NCBI GenBank assembly: GCA_003049485.1 | Contig: PYST01000507.1 | Span: 1-21,241 of the forward strand | Reading direction: 5' to 3' | DNA from: Ophioceras dolichostomum | Taxonomy: Eukaryota > Ascomycota > Sordariomycetes > Magnaporthales > Ophioceraceae | DNA: 21,241 nucleotides | Shown: piece after piece, positions 8,959-18,105 of the stretch | How positions within the stretch are numbered: position 1 is the stretch's first letter | Layout: each line of letters starts with the position of its first letter | Translations under genes and position numbers: made by a program | Notes under the pieces: model-generated | The model's input: only the letters and a program-made list of their open reading frames with translations | What the model was told of the DNA's origin: nothing | The model's database searches: none

Positions 8959-10145
8959 CTAGCATTCCATGGACGCCTTTGCTTGGATGTCGATCTCAGA
9001 CGATGTCCGATTTGCGATGAGTCTCTGAGGAACGTGTTAGTCGCGCCATCCCACCAGACGACGAGTCAAAAGGGTAGCAGCTTTTTTTTTTTTGGGGGGG
9101 GGGGGGGATTTCGGCATACCACAAGGTTTCGCAGCAGAACGGCGATGGTGACTTTGCCGACGGATGGGACGTAAATGGACGCTTTTTCCTTTACTGCGGG
9201 CCCGTCAAAGTTCCGATAGGAGGAAAAGTTGATGCAAACCGCTCCGTCTCGGATCAGCTCCGTCGGCACCTTGAAGCTCTCCGTCGGCACCCCCCCGATG
9301 ATGACGTCGCTGACAGGTAGGCAGTCTTTTAGGCCCCATCCCTCCTTGTCATGGACCTGGTGTCGCGGCTGGCGGATGCCTTGGCCGCGGGTAAAAAGCT
9401 GAACGCCGGTTAGGTCGACCGAGTAGACGGTGGCGCCGTCGTTGGCGAGCAGGGCGGCGAGCGGCCGGCCGTTGACCTCTGATCGGTTGATGACCGTGAT
9501 CGTCTTCCCGAAAAGGCGGTTGCCGTAGGGGAGGATCGAGTTGTAAATCTGGAGGTACTCGAGGATTTTGACCACTGCTAGGGGCGTGCATGGCAAAATG
9601 GACTTTTTCTGGTTCTGAGGCCGGTCCAAGAAGCGGATGTTGTGGTACATGTTGTAGAGATGTTTGTGGCAGAGACCCTCGACATCTTTAGAAAGGGACA
9701 CCGTCTCCTGGATATACGTGTCGTGCGTCTGGTTGCCTAGGAAGACAGGATAGTAGACGATGACACCGTCCACCCTGACGTCCTCGTTGGCGACAACGAT
9801 TTCTTCCTCGAGCGCGTCTTTATCCACCTTGCGCAGGTCAAAGTCGAAGCCGCTGTCACAGAGGTCAGCCTGCCCTCAGCTGGCCTGGCTAAGACATGCG
9901 AGACACAGAAATTCCACGCCGCGTGGAGTAGGACTGACTCACTTCTCCTGGCAAGTCTTCTTGGACCATTCGGCATACTTGGTCGCGGCGGGGTCGTCAT
10001 TGGCAAGAAACGCAGCCAGGCAAGGCCTCGCTTCGCCCGGCTTCTGTGCCAGTCGCAAGGTTTCTTGCACCTCCACGAGAAGACCCCTGGCAATTACATC
10101 GGCCGTGACCACCTTGCAAGTTTTGGGAACTTCTTGGGTCGCCAT
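8959..10145 (-). CDS. MTD1: Methylenetetrahydrofolate dehydrogenase [NAD+], cytosolic
   Basis: Three exons, 10145-9943, 9852-9120 and 9024-8959, encode 333 aa (yeast Mtd1 is about 320). The enzyme oxidises 5,10-methylene-THF to 5,10-methenyl-THF with NAD+ in cytosolic one-carbon metabolism. The protein starts MATQEVPKTCKVVTADVIAR. Visible family blocks are PAATKYAEWSKKTCQE, VDGVIVYYPVF (about 95-105), NMYHNIRFLD, the PCTP substrate/cofactor-site block (155-158), ITVINRSEV...GRPLAALLANDGA (about 186-208, Rossmann region), DVIIGGVP and SVGKVTIAVLLRNLVRLIANR (about 298-318). Intron 1 has a GTGAGT donor. Intron 2 (9025-9119) has a GTATGC donor and contains a 26-base homopolymer pair. Without removing it the frame runs into a Pro/Lys tail and stops. 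One oddity is the SEVNGRP motif at about residues 192-198, where the family usually has Val in place of Asn195, as far as I recall. Confidence 0.97.
9025..9119 (-). other. MTD1 intron 2 with T12G14 homopolymer tract
   Basis: The intron runs from donor GTATGC (9119 downwards) to acceptor CTCAG (9025-9029). On the + strand, 9082-9093 are twelve T and 9094-9107 are fourteen G. The transcript therefore carries C14 followed by A12 between donor and branch region. The length is likely polymorphic and may contain sequencing or assembly error. It does not alter the coding frame because it is spliced out. Confidence 0.85.
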
Positions 10146-10789
10146 GGTGACGCAGTGCAGCCTGACACTGGGTCGACAGTACGATGAGAGGAAAGCGAAT
10201 GAGCTGCGTTGACTACCTAAGGTAGGTAGGTACGTACGGACGGGAGGTGGCTCTGACAAAACGGATGGAAATCAGAGCCATTTACACAAATCTCCCCGCC
10301 CGTATATATATACCCCATCCCACTGATGTGCCGTTTGCGCCCCACCACTGTGCCAAACTTTTTCTTGACGGCAGAAAAACCATGACCGCCTTCATCTTGG
10401 AGGGGGCCCTGGCTTCTGATTGGGCGCGTCTGCGGTTCAGGTAAGGACGTCACTGAGCGACCAACCCCGAAGTCGGGTAGTCTAATACCTAATTAAGACC
10501 TCACACTACCTGAGCTACCTAATCCGAAACGCACTCTTTTTGCATGGTTGCTTTCGCGCCAGTGCTGTGCTCTCTGGTGATTAAAAAGGACATCCCGCCT
10601 TGCCCTGTCCCCGCCGATCTCGCACTCAAAGTACAGTCAGTCACTGAGGTGGGCTCAAGAGCAAACGGGCTGGTTTAGAAGAGCGCAGCAGCTAACTGTT
10701 AGGTTGAGCTGCTGGAAGAAGAGCGAGCGGGCAATTGCCGAAGCCTGATTCACCCACAGAGCAAACTTGCAGTACTTGGAGACTTGGCG
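10146..10789. promoter_or_regulatory. Divergent promoter region, MTD1 (-) and MMS19 (+)
   Basis: This 644 bp separates two start codons that point away from each other. Candidate elements are a TATATATATA stretch at 10303-10312, about 160 bp upstream of the MTD1 start. There is also a CRE/bZIP-like GACGTCAC at 10446-10453 and two clusters of the TAGGTA-type motif (10213-10237 and 10505-10522). No gene is recognised inside. All regulatory readings here are inference from motif shape. Confidence 0.5.
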
Positions 10790-13700
10790 ATGGCCGACTT
10801 CAACAGCTGGGCTCTCCAGTACGTCCTGTCTGATGAGGAAGGTCGGAAGATGGATGCTGTTGCCCAGACTACCGCGGGTATGCTATGGACCACTGGTGAA
10901 ATAGTTCACGCACTTGCCGTAGGCTTGACTGCCACGTCTCGGGTGTCGGGCGAGGCTCGCACTCATGGTCTAGCCACTGTATGACATGACTGGCAGTGCG
11001 GCATCTACTGACATATTCTCGTTCTCGGCCCCCAAGCCATCAAGGCTGCCACCGCCAGGAGCATCGCCGTCCTAAGCTGGATTCAATCCATCGATCCATG
11101 GATACCACGGGCTACAACTGGGAGCCGCCCTGTTCGTGAGCATGACGATGGGGTCGACGAGGTGGACGACGGCGAGGCGGAGGTCAGCATCATCGCAAGG
11201 GCTAAAGGTACGAGGCCGGGCACCCCCCGGAAATGGACGGCAAAATACCGAATACTGACGGCGTCTGCGTGGACACTCTTGCCCGGCATGGCCTGTAGCC
11301 CTCGAATACTTAGCGGATACACTGGCCCTCATGGATCGAGACTTGTTGCGTGCCGACCAGGGTAAAGTTGTGCTATTGTCCCCGCTCTGGTAGCAAGGAC
11401 GGGGAGCATCGCCAAGGGATCTCCCGGCCTTGTCGTCGCTAGTAGTTGCGGTGCTGACGTTATCCTGCCTCATATTTCTTTCATAAAGTGAACCTCTTGG
11501 TTGCATTTTTCGGGCGGTTGTTCAGCCTTGACCACAAAGCTGGCATCACAGCGGCTGCGAAGGCCCTCCACCAGCTGGCGGCTATGAAGGCCTTCAAGCC
11601 CGAGATGGGAGACACAGTCATCCAGAGCGTGGCGGCTATGAGGGACGACTTTCGTCTGCAGCCACCGGACACCAGGCTTTTGATCTATGGGCTTCTGAAG
11701 CGACTTCTCGGCGACACGCATGTGTCGAGCCAGCTGCAGCACGTATACGGAAGCTCTGGCGGCTTTGCACTGGACCTCCTGCACCTGTGCAGCCACGAGC
11801 GAGACCCAAACTGCCTTATCGCCTGGTTTGAGATTCTGCGGGGCCTGGCGACAGACTTTAGCCTTTCTGAGGATGTGCAAGGGGAGATATTCAAGAACTT
11901 TTCTGCCTATTTTCCCATATCTATGCGCAGCACTGTCAGCCCTGCCGGTGTCACTGTCGAAGATCTTAAGCTTGCGCTCAGGTCCTGCTTCGCCGCGGCT
12001 GACGGCCTCGCTCGCTTTGCGCTGCCGTTTCTGGTCGAGAAACTAGACCAGGGGGACGCGGTCGCAACCTCGATCAAGGCAAGCTCCCCCAACCCCAAGC
12101 AAGACAATGCACCTCCTAATTGCATGCATGATCCCCTCCCCGTGCTGACGGTCGCGGCCTCTAGGTGGATATATTACGAACAATGAGGCATTGCCTCGAA
12201 CAGTATCGCCACCCGTCTCTCTCCATGGTTCCCTTCACCCATCGGATATGGGCCTCGTTGAAATACGAGGTTCGGAACGGCGAGGTTGAGGAATCCATCG
12301 AAGGCACGCTCGACGTCATCCGAACCATGTCGTTGAGGCTGTCCACCAGCGCCGCCACGGGCTCGGAAGGCGACCCTCTTACCCGATTCGCGACCGCAGT
12401 TCTTGACGACTGTCTCGACGACTTGGCGAACCCTACATACGCGAAACAAGCCGGCCTTCTCTTGGAGAGCGTGTTGGCCGTGCACGTGAGGCCGTTTGTG
12501 GTCATGGTACCGAGAGTTATTGGCACCCTCTCCGAAAACGTCCGCGAACCCAGAACCCTCGATCATGCTAGAGCTTACTTGACGTTCATGGCGAAACTGT
12601 TGGAAGCACGCTCACGACTAGTCGAGGCCTCTGCGCCAGAAAGGGGCACCCCACCAACATCCGAGCAGGACGGTCTCGTCGAGCTGGACATTCGGATTCA
12701 GGAGCAATTCTACTCCACATACATTCGCTTCTGGAAAGAGAACAACATTGAGACCCCCCACGCCGATAACGTTGCCATCCTCAAAGAAGTGGCAAGTGGA
12801 TTCGCCTCGCTCGTCTGTCTCCCTCGGCGGGTTTTCCCACTTTCTCGCCCGGAGCAGTGTGGTATGATATGCGCACTGCTGTCGGACAGAATCGTCAACA
12901 TTTTTCAGCTCTCGTCGGCCCCGGACACCGAGCTGCGAAAGGATTTGGCCGACGCGGCTATCCGAGCCTTGCAGAGAATCGTGCTTGTCTATCCCGACGG
13001 CTACTATAGCATGCTGGACAGAGCCGTAGCCACCCTAAAAGATCGGAACTGGGGCTGCCGACCCTCTCGGAACTCCTTGGTCATGCTGAAGACCCTACTG
13101 TCGAGACTGGCATATATCGGGTGCTCAGATATCCCCAACGCCGGTCATCCCCTGCAACACTTGTATCTTTTCACCGGATCCTTGCTCCGGTTTCTCTTCA
13201 CGCTCATGGACCGGCGCGCGCCCATAGAGGTCGCTACTATCACGCTTTCAAGCATCTACGCTGCCATGTTGCACTTCAGAGACGCGTGTGTCTCGAGGGA
13301 CCTTCTACGCTGTCGCACAGCCGTTGCTGGTGATTGGGAGGCCTGCACAGCTAGATTCCAGAGGTCTTATCCTGACTTCTTGCCAATGGGCCAGGTTCCA
13401 GCACTGCAGGGCGAACCCGCGACGGGGGAAGGCCCCACGATATACCCAGAGTCCACGGATATTTTCCGCGACTGCCTCGAGTGTGCCTTGTTTATTGTCG
13501 TCCAACTTTACAGGCGCGCCACCGCCGCGACGCTAGACTCTCCACCGCGGCTGGGACTCGGCACTGATTTCTCTCCCGGATTGGCCGTCGGAGCTCGATC
13601 TGGTGGCTCAGGGGCTGTCGCCAACGAGGATGACGGAGCCCCCACCACTGCTGACCTGCAGGATGCATATTTGCACCGGCTCGCAGAACTTGGCACGTTC

Positions 13701-15033
13701 GTAGTCCGGGAATTCACAGAGGAAGAACAGCAGTCGCTGAAGGTTTCTGCAGAAGTCAGTCTGCTCTTTCGTCTCGCCAGAGTTCCAGATTCTTGGCTGT
13801 GCGCGGAGGACGACGGGCGGACAAACGTGTTGTCGTTCGGAATACTTCAGGGACTTTGGCCAGCCGTGATGACGTCCATGGTAAGCCGACAATGTTTGAA
13901 ACCCCGACCGCCGCAATTGCGCTAGAGAACTAACGCCATTGCAGTACACGTCTGATGGGGTCTCCCGCTACGTTCTCGCCGACTTGGCGACGACGGACTC
14001 TCTCCCGGAGAGGACACAGAAGGTTAGGGATCGGATCGCGACTGTCGTTGCCAACAAGTGGATTCCGAAGTCTTCTACAGATGAACTTCGAAGCAAATTG
14101 TGGAGCACAACGGTCGAAGCTGTGAGCCGCTTACTGGGGGCAGGCCTGTCCCCATCCTCGCCGACGCGGTTGCCTTCTGCCGACCATGTTCTTCTGGCAG
14201 CGGAACCTGGCTCTGGTGCCCCCGATCTGGGCATAGAGCGATTCACAAGAGTCCTGGCACTTGTGGCAGGTGCCGTCGCGCGACGGGATAAGGACGTCGA
14301 TGGCCTCGTGGCGCAACTATTCTCGATAACGGTATCAAGTCGGACGCATGGAGAGGCCATGGCTCGTCGTCTGGAGGATCTAGTGTCAACCAAAGACCAG
14401 CTCAGCGCCGAGAACCATCCGGTCATCAAGAACTTACACCAGCAATGGGTGTACACCCGCTTCGTCCGACCAAGGCTCAAGATGGCCTTTCCCTTTGTGC
14501 AGGACGACCCGGAGAGACTTGTGCTCACAATCTCGATCCTTCACCTCATCAAGCATTTCGCCTTCCAAATCTACGAGGAGGACATTGAAAGCGTCATCCG
14601 TCTGGTCTTGGCGGCCATCTCGTCGCTTCAGAACCTCAGTGACGTCGAAGCGGCGCTGAAAGCGCTCCAGAAGACACTGGCGAGCAAACCTGACGCGCTG
14701 CGAGGTCAGCTTAAGGCGGTGATCGCTGCCACTACAAAGGCCGTTAGGCTTGGCCTGGATACGCCGAGCAGCCCAGGGGCGACTCCCCGCCAGGCCAAGG
14801 GGGCTCGAGAAAATAGCGCCGGACGATTCGACAAGCAAGGAAATGCGGCTAGTTGCCGCAGAGGCGCACTGAAGATCCTCAAATGCCTTGCCGAGGTCTT
14901 TGACGAACAGGCCTTGGCGCCGCACTCCGCACAGCTCTCTCGGGTCTTGATGACTTCATGCGGCGACCCGGTCCGGGAAGCTCGGCAGTGTGCATTGCTT
15001 GCGCGCCGCGCCTGGGCTGAAGTGGGCAAGTAA
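10790..15033 (+). CDS. MMS19: MMS19/Met18 HEAT-repeat protein, cytosolic Fe-S cluster assembly (CIA) targeting factor
   Basis: Six exons, 10790-10877, 11037-11207, 11299-11361, 11489-12078, 12165-13880 and 13945-15033, encode 1238 aa, somewhat longer than yeast Met18 or human MMS19 (about 1030). In the CIA targeting complex MMS19 delivers Fe-S clusters to DNA polymerases, helicases and TFIIH, so loss affects repair and transcription. The N-terminus MADFNSWALQYVLSDEEGRK leads into LEYLADTLALMDRDLLRADQ, NLLVAFFGRLFSLDHKAG, an MMS19_N-like region (QHVYGSSGGFALDLLHLC; FKNFSAYFPISM) and long HEAT helices. The C-terminal MMS19_C-like part ends SAQLSRVLMTSCGDPVREAR...LARRAWAEVGK. Joining exons 2-4 restores exactly the expected helical blocks. 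Intron 4 (12079-12164) appears to use a GC donor. An acidic insert (residues about 64-79) sits in the N-terminal region. The first exons are small and separated by stop-containing introns, so an automatic model may start too late. Confidence 0.9.
12079..12164 (+). other. Probable GC-AG intron in MMS19
   Basis: The coding frame ...TSIK ends at AAG, followed by GCAAGC and, 86 nt later, CTCTAG before GTG GAT (VDILRTMRHC). AAG|GCAAGC fits the strong flanking consensus seen at GC-AG introns. An alternative GT donor at 12061 also stays in frame but would delete six residues (VATSIK) that look like part of a HEAT helix and sits in a weak context (GTCGCA). The GC donor is therefore preferred. Confidence 0.7.
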
Positions 15034-15611
15034 CGACCTGAGTCCCATCATTGAGCAAGGGAACCAAGGGGGGACGATTGATGATTGCGAACCACCATGT
15101 CGTTGGCACAGATGACGCCCAGATGTTGAATCAAAATGCGTTCAGAGTCATGGGAGTGGCAGATGTGGTTGGCACAACGGGCATAAGGCGCACATGGAAA
15201 ACTCTGCAATGAGCCGTCATCCGGACCAGTTGTTAAATATAACGGCCGACGAAGAAAGAGAGGCAATAATAGAGAACATAGCCCGCGTTTGATTTGCCGT
15301 GTATCGTATGCAACGTGAACGTTTGATGTGGCTCTCCTCGGTCATAGCTTCGAAGGTGATTTCGGCACTGGATCTCCTCAGCCACTTGGTGTAGGTAGGA
15401 AGAGAGATCGATAGATGGTAGGCGCGTTGATGCTTGTACGCTGGTAGTTAAATACAGATATTAAGTACCCAGTAACCTTGGGAAATCGACCATACCCTGA
15501 ACACCAGGTCATCTCATGTCCAGAAGAGCAAGCCATGCCAAACTACGCCACATCGGGCCGGGGCTCAAGCCCACATCCACGAATTCACCTCCCAATAGGC
15601 CTATAGACACC
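15034..15611. other. Intergenic region between convergent MMS19 and SPC2
   Basis: This 578 bp carries the 3' flanks of two genes transcribed toward each other. It includes one short TAGGTAGG copy (15392-15399) and otherwise no recognisable structure. Short minus-strand open frames here have no family signature. Confidence 0.5.
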
Positions 15612-16507
15612 TCACGCTTTGCGGCGTTTCCCCCCTTTTTTCGCAGAAACGGAACCGGTTGTGTCCGAACCAGTCGACGCGGAGGGGTCAGTTGAAGCCG
15701 CCAACACGGCGTCAAGCATTTCTGTGCTGTACTCCTGCTGCGACGCAGCCGTGGATGGAGCAGCAGCGGCCGAAGGGGTCACCCGCTTGGTGTCCAGCTT
15801 GCCGATCACCGGAACGGCGGTAGCTAACATGGTCTGGAAGGGGGGCGCGACGAAGTGGCCGGCTCCATCGAACCATTCGGCAAAGGGGCGCGACACAGAG
15901 ATGGAGTGGCTCTTGGAAGAAGCTTTAGGGAGGACCGTTATCGTGAGGTGGTATGTCGGGTCATTCTTGACGGTCGAGGTAGAGATCGTAAGCTGCACCG
16001 AGGTCGGGGATAACGCCTGGTCAGTTCCCGGTTGTAGGTTTCTTTAGAGTTCAAAAGGTAAGAGCCATGAGGCGCACACCTTTTCGCCGCTCGGTGCCGT
16101 TCCGACATAGACTGTCCCTTTTTCCACCCGCCAGATCCACAGGGTCAAGGCACCGTTGAGGACTGAATAGAGGGCCACGGCAATGGCTGTGTAGAACTTG
16201 GTGTTTTCGAAGCCGAGCTTATAATCCCACAAGAAGCAGGCCGTGGCAACGAGGAAAGCCCCGTAGCCTAGTGCTAGACGGCCATCCGTGAGCGTGTGAG
16301 ACTGCCTGAACTTGAGGGAGTTCAGGTAGTTGGGAATGGCATCATCCGACGTGTTCTTAAGGTCTGTATGTAGAGCGGCACGCACACAACCCCCACAGTA
16401 GCAAACCTGTCAGCGATAGCGATGTCAGAGCGATGGCAGATTGAAAGGGGATTGAAGTGCTTGCCGGCCAGGTTATAAACCGAAATCTTCTCCTGAGATG
16501 CCGCCAT
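15612..16507 (-). CDS. SPC2: Signal peptidase complex subunit 2 (SPC2/SPC25)
   Basis: Three exons, 16507-16465, 16363-16080 and 15992-15612, encode 235 aa. SPC2 is a non-catalytic ER-membrane subunit of signal peptidase that also contacts the translocon. The protein begins MAASQEKISVYNLADLKNTS, then DDAIPNYLNSLKFRQSHTLT. Two hydrophobic segments follow at about 44-60 and 73-92 with a short loop, then a cytosolic C-terminal domain (LTISTSTVKNDPTYHLTITV) and a basic tail KKGGKRRKA. Two membrane spans and cytosolic ends match the family. Joining exon 1 to exon 2 with the conserved ADLKN sequence requires a GC donor (GCAAGC at 16464-16459). GT donors in that stretch leave the wrong phase. It shares a divergent promoter with EMC3. 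Confidence 0.92.
16364..16464 (-). other. Probable GC-AG intron in SPC2
   Basis: After codon 14 (Ala) and one base of codon 15 the transcript reads GCAAGC. The acceptor is TACATACAG before ACCTTAAG. Only this junction gives ...YNLA-DLKNTSDD in frame. The possible GT donor at GACAG|GTTTGC produces an immediate stop after joining. The donor hexamer is identical to the one proposed in MMS19. Confidence 0.7.
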
Positions 16508-16841
16508 CTTTCATGCCAGAGATGGCTTCGTGTTTCTCTGACAAGGATGGGCCGTATTCTGGCTGCTTTCCTTGGACGTCGGTGGAGGACAGCATTGATA
16601 GCATACGTGGAGCTTTGTGAAGCTTGGTTGGACGGTTACTGCCCCCCACCCCACCTAAATGGACCTAAGTGAGGTAAGCCGCCCACCGCTTATGCAATAA
16701 ACCATGCTACCCCACTCGATGTACTTGGTGTTCCTCCGGAATTTCAGCTGTTCAACTCCCAATTTCATCGAGGCATGACCGCCGGCGCAGCGCTCTCTTC
16801 CTGAAATTCTTCCTACCTTTTTGACGGGCGGCTTCGGAACC
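16508..16841. promoter_or_regulatory. Compact divergent promoter, SPC2 (-) and EMC3 (+)
   Basis: Only 334 bp separate the two start codons, so both promoters and leaders must lie here. Two ACGT-core sites are visible: GACGTC at 16575-16580 and TACGTG at 16604-16609. The second has the core of the yeast Hac1 UPRE-2-type site. This fits two ER-machinery genes but could easily be chance in a region this size. Confidence 0.55.
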
Positions 16842-18056
16842 ATGGCTTTCCACGTCCCCGTACAGACGATCCATAGGGATCCGCAGCTATTGTATTTGCA
16901 CCCCGTTATCCGACCGTGTTCCGCTGGCCATCTGGTGGTAGTCCGTCTTTCGGAGCTAACCAAGTAACAACAGTTATTGGATCCTGATCCCCATCACAGC
17001 GGTCATGGTGAGGACTTCTGCGGTCTTCTACTCCCACGTCGATTTTCTGCCATGGAGAAGGAGATGCGGAGAGGTTGAAGAAGCTGTCCATATACTAACG
17101 CGCTCGCTGCGGCTCTAGATTTTGACCGGCGTGCTGAGGCATTATGCCGCCGTCCTGATGGCCCCAGCTCCTAAGAAGGTCGAAGCGAAGGCGATGCGGG
17201 AGCAGAGGTCGCTGTTGCACGGCATCAACGTCCGGGGCAACTACCATGTACTGTCGAAGCGGTCCTTCAATGCGCGCCGTGACGCCTTGACTGCCGCCTA
17301 CGAGTCCGGTGCATTCCTCAAGGCCCCTGAGAACCGTGGCCAAGCGCCTCCGAATCCGATGACGGACCCCAACGCCATGGAGGGGATGATGGGAATGATG
17401 AAGAACAATATGGCCATGATCATCCCTAATACGTTGATCATGAGTTGGATCAATGCGTTTTTCAGCGGATACGTCATCAGTACGTGCGGACATGACCCGG
17501 CCGAGAAGCGATGGGGGAAAAAGCCCGCCAAGCTCCGTCTTGCTTATACATGCTGATACTCTACTGTAGTGAAACTGCCGTTCCCCCTCACCATCAAATT
17601 CAAGAGTATGCTCCAGGCCGGTGTCGCCACCCGCGATATGGATCCAAGATGGATGTCAAGTATCAGCTGGTACTTCCTCTGCATTTTTGGCCTGCAGTTC
17701 GTCTTCAACTTCCTGCTTGGCAGTGATAATTGTGCGTTTCCCCTCCCCCCAAATATCACCCCTGCCTCGTTCAACCTGTCATTCCTCCTGTACTTCTGTC
17801 AGTGAACCGGTGTGGGTGCAATTCCTCCCCTATGCTGTTTCCATGTGTTAACGCGCACCACCGTTCGACTGAGACAGCTGCGAACCAAATGGCGCAACAA
17901 ATGGGCCAAATGGGTCCCCAGGCTCCTCAGATGTTTGGGCCTGGAGTTGATCCAGACAAGCAGTTTTCAGCGGAAGCAGAAAACCTTGCTGTCATTGAGC
18001 ATTACTCAGTGCTCGACGAGGTGGAGGCCAGACTTCTTGCCAGCATCCCTTCATAG
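16842..18056 (+). CDS. EMC3: ER membrane protein complex subunit 3 (EMC3, DUF106/Oxa1-superfamily insertase)
   Basis: Five exons, 16842-16891, 16974-17007, 17119-17479, 17570-17731 and 17878-18056, encode 261 aa, the typical EMC3 length. EMC3 is the Oxa1/YidC-like core of the EMC insertase in the ER membrane, placing tail-anchored and multi-pass segments. The start MAFHVPVQTIHRDPQL joins to FYWILIPITAVM and ILTGVLRHYAAVLM (first membrane span). Next come the cytosolic REQRSLLHGINVRGNYHVLS block and a Met-rich loop (MEGMMGMMKNNMAM). Two further spans follow (IPNTLIMSWINAFFSGYVIM; SSISWYFLCIFGLQFVFNFL), then a Gln/Met-rich tail (QMAQQMGQMGPQAPQM) and a short acidic helix before the stop. Donors are GTATTT, GTGAGG, GTACGT and GTGCGT, all ending in AG. 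Exon 2 is only 34 nt and lies inside the first membrane span. Confidence 0.96.
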
Positions 18057-18105
18057 ACGCCTGGCGCTGGATGTGTGAGTGGGATATCTGGACTGTCTTA
18101 GCACG

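Noticed and set aside
12174..12566. Antisense open frames inside MMS19 (also 13608-13949, 14434-14925)
   Set aside because: They are shadows of a long GC-rich coding exon with strong codon-position bias; there is no independent signature.
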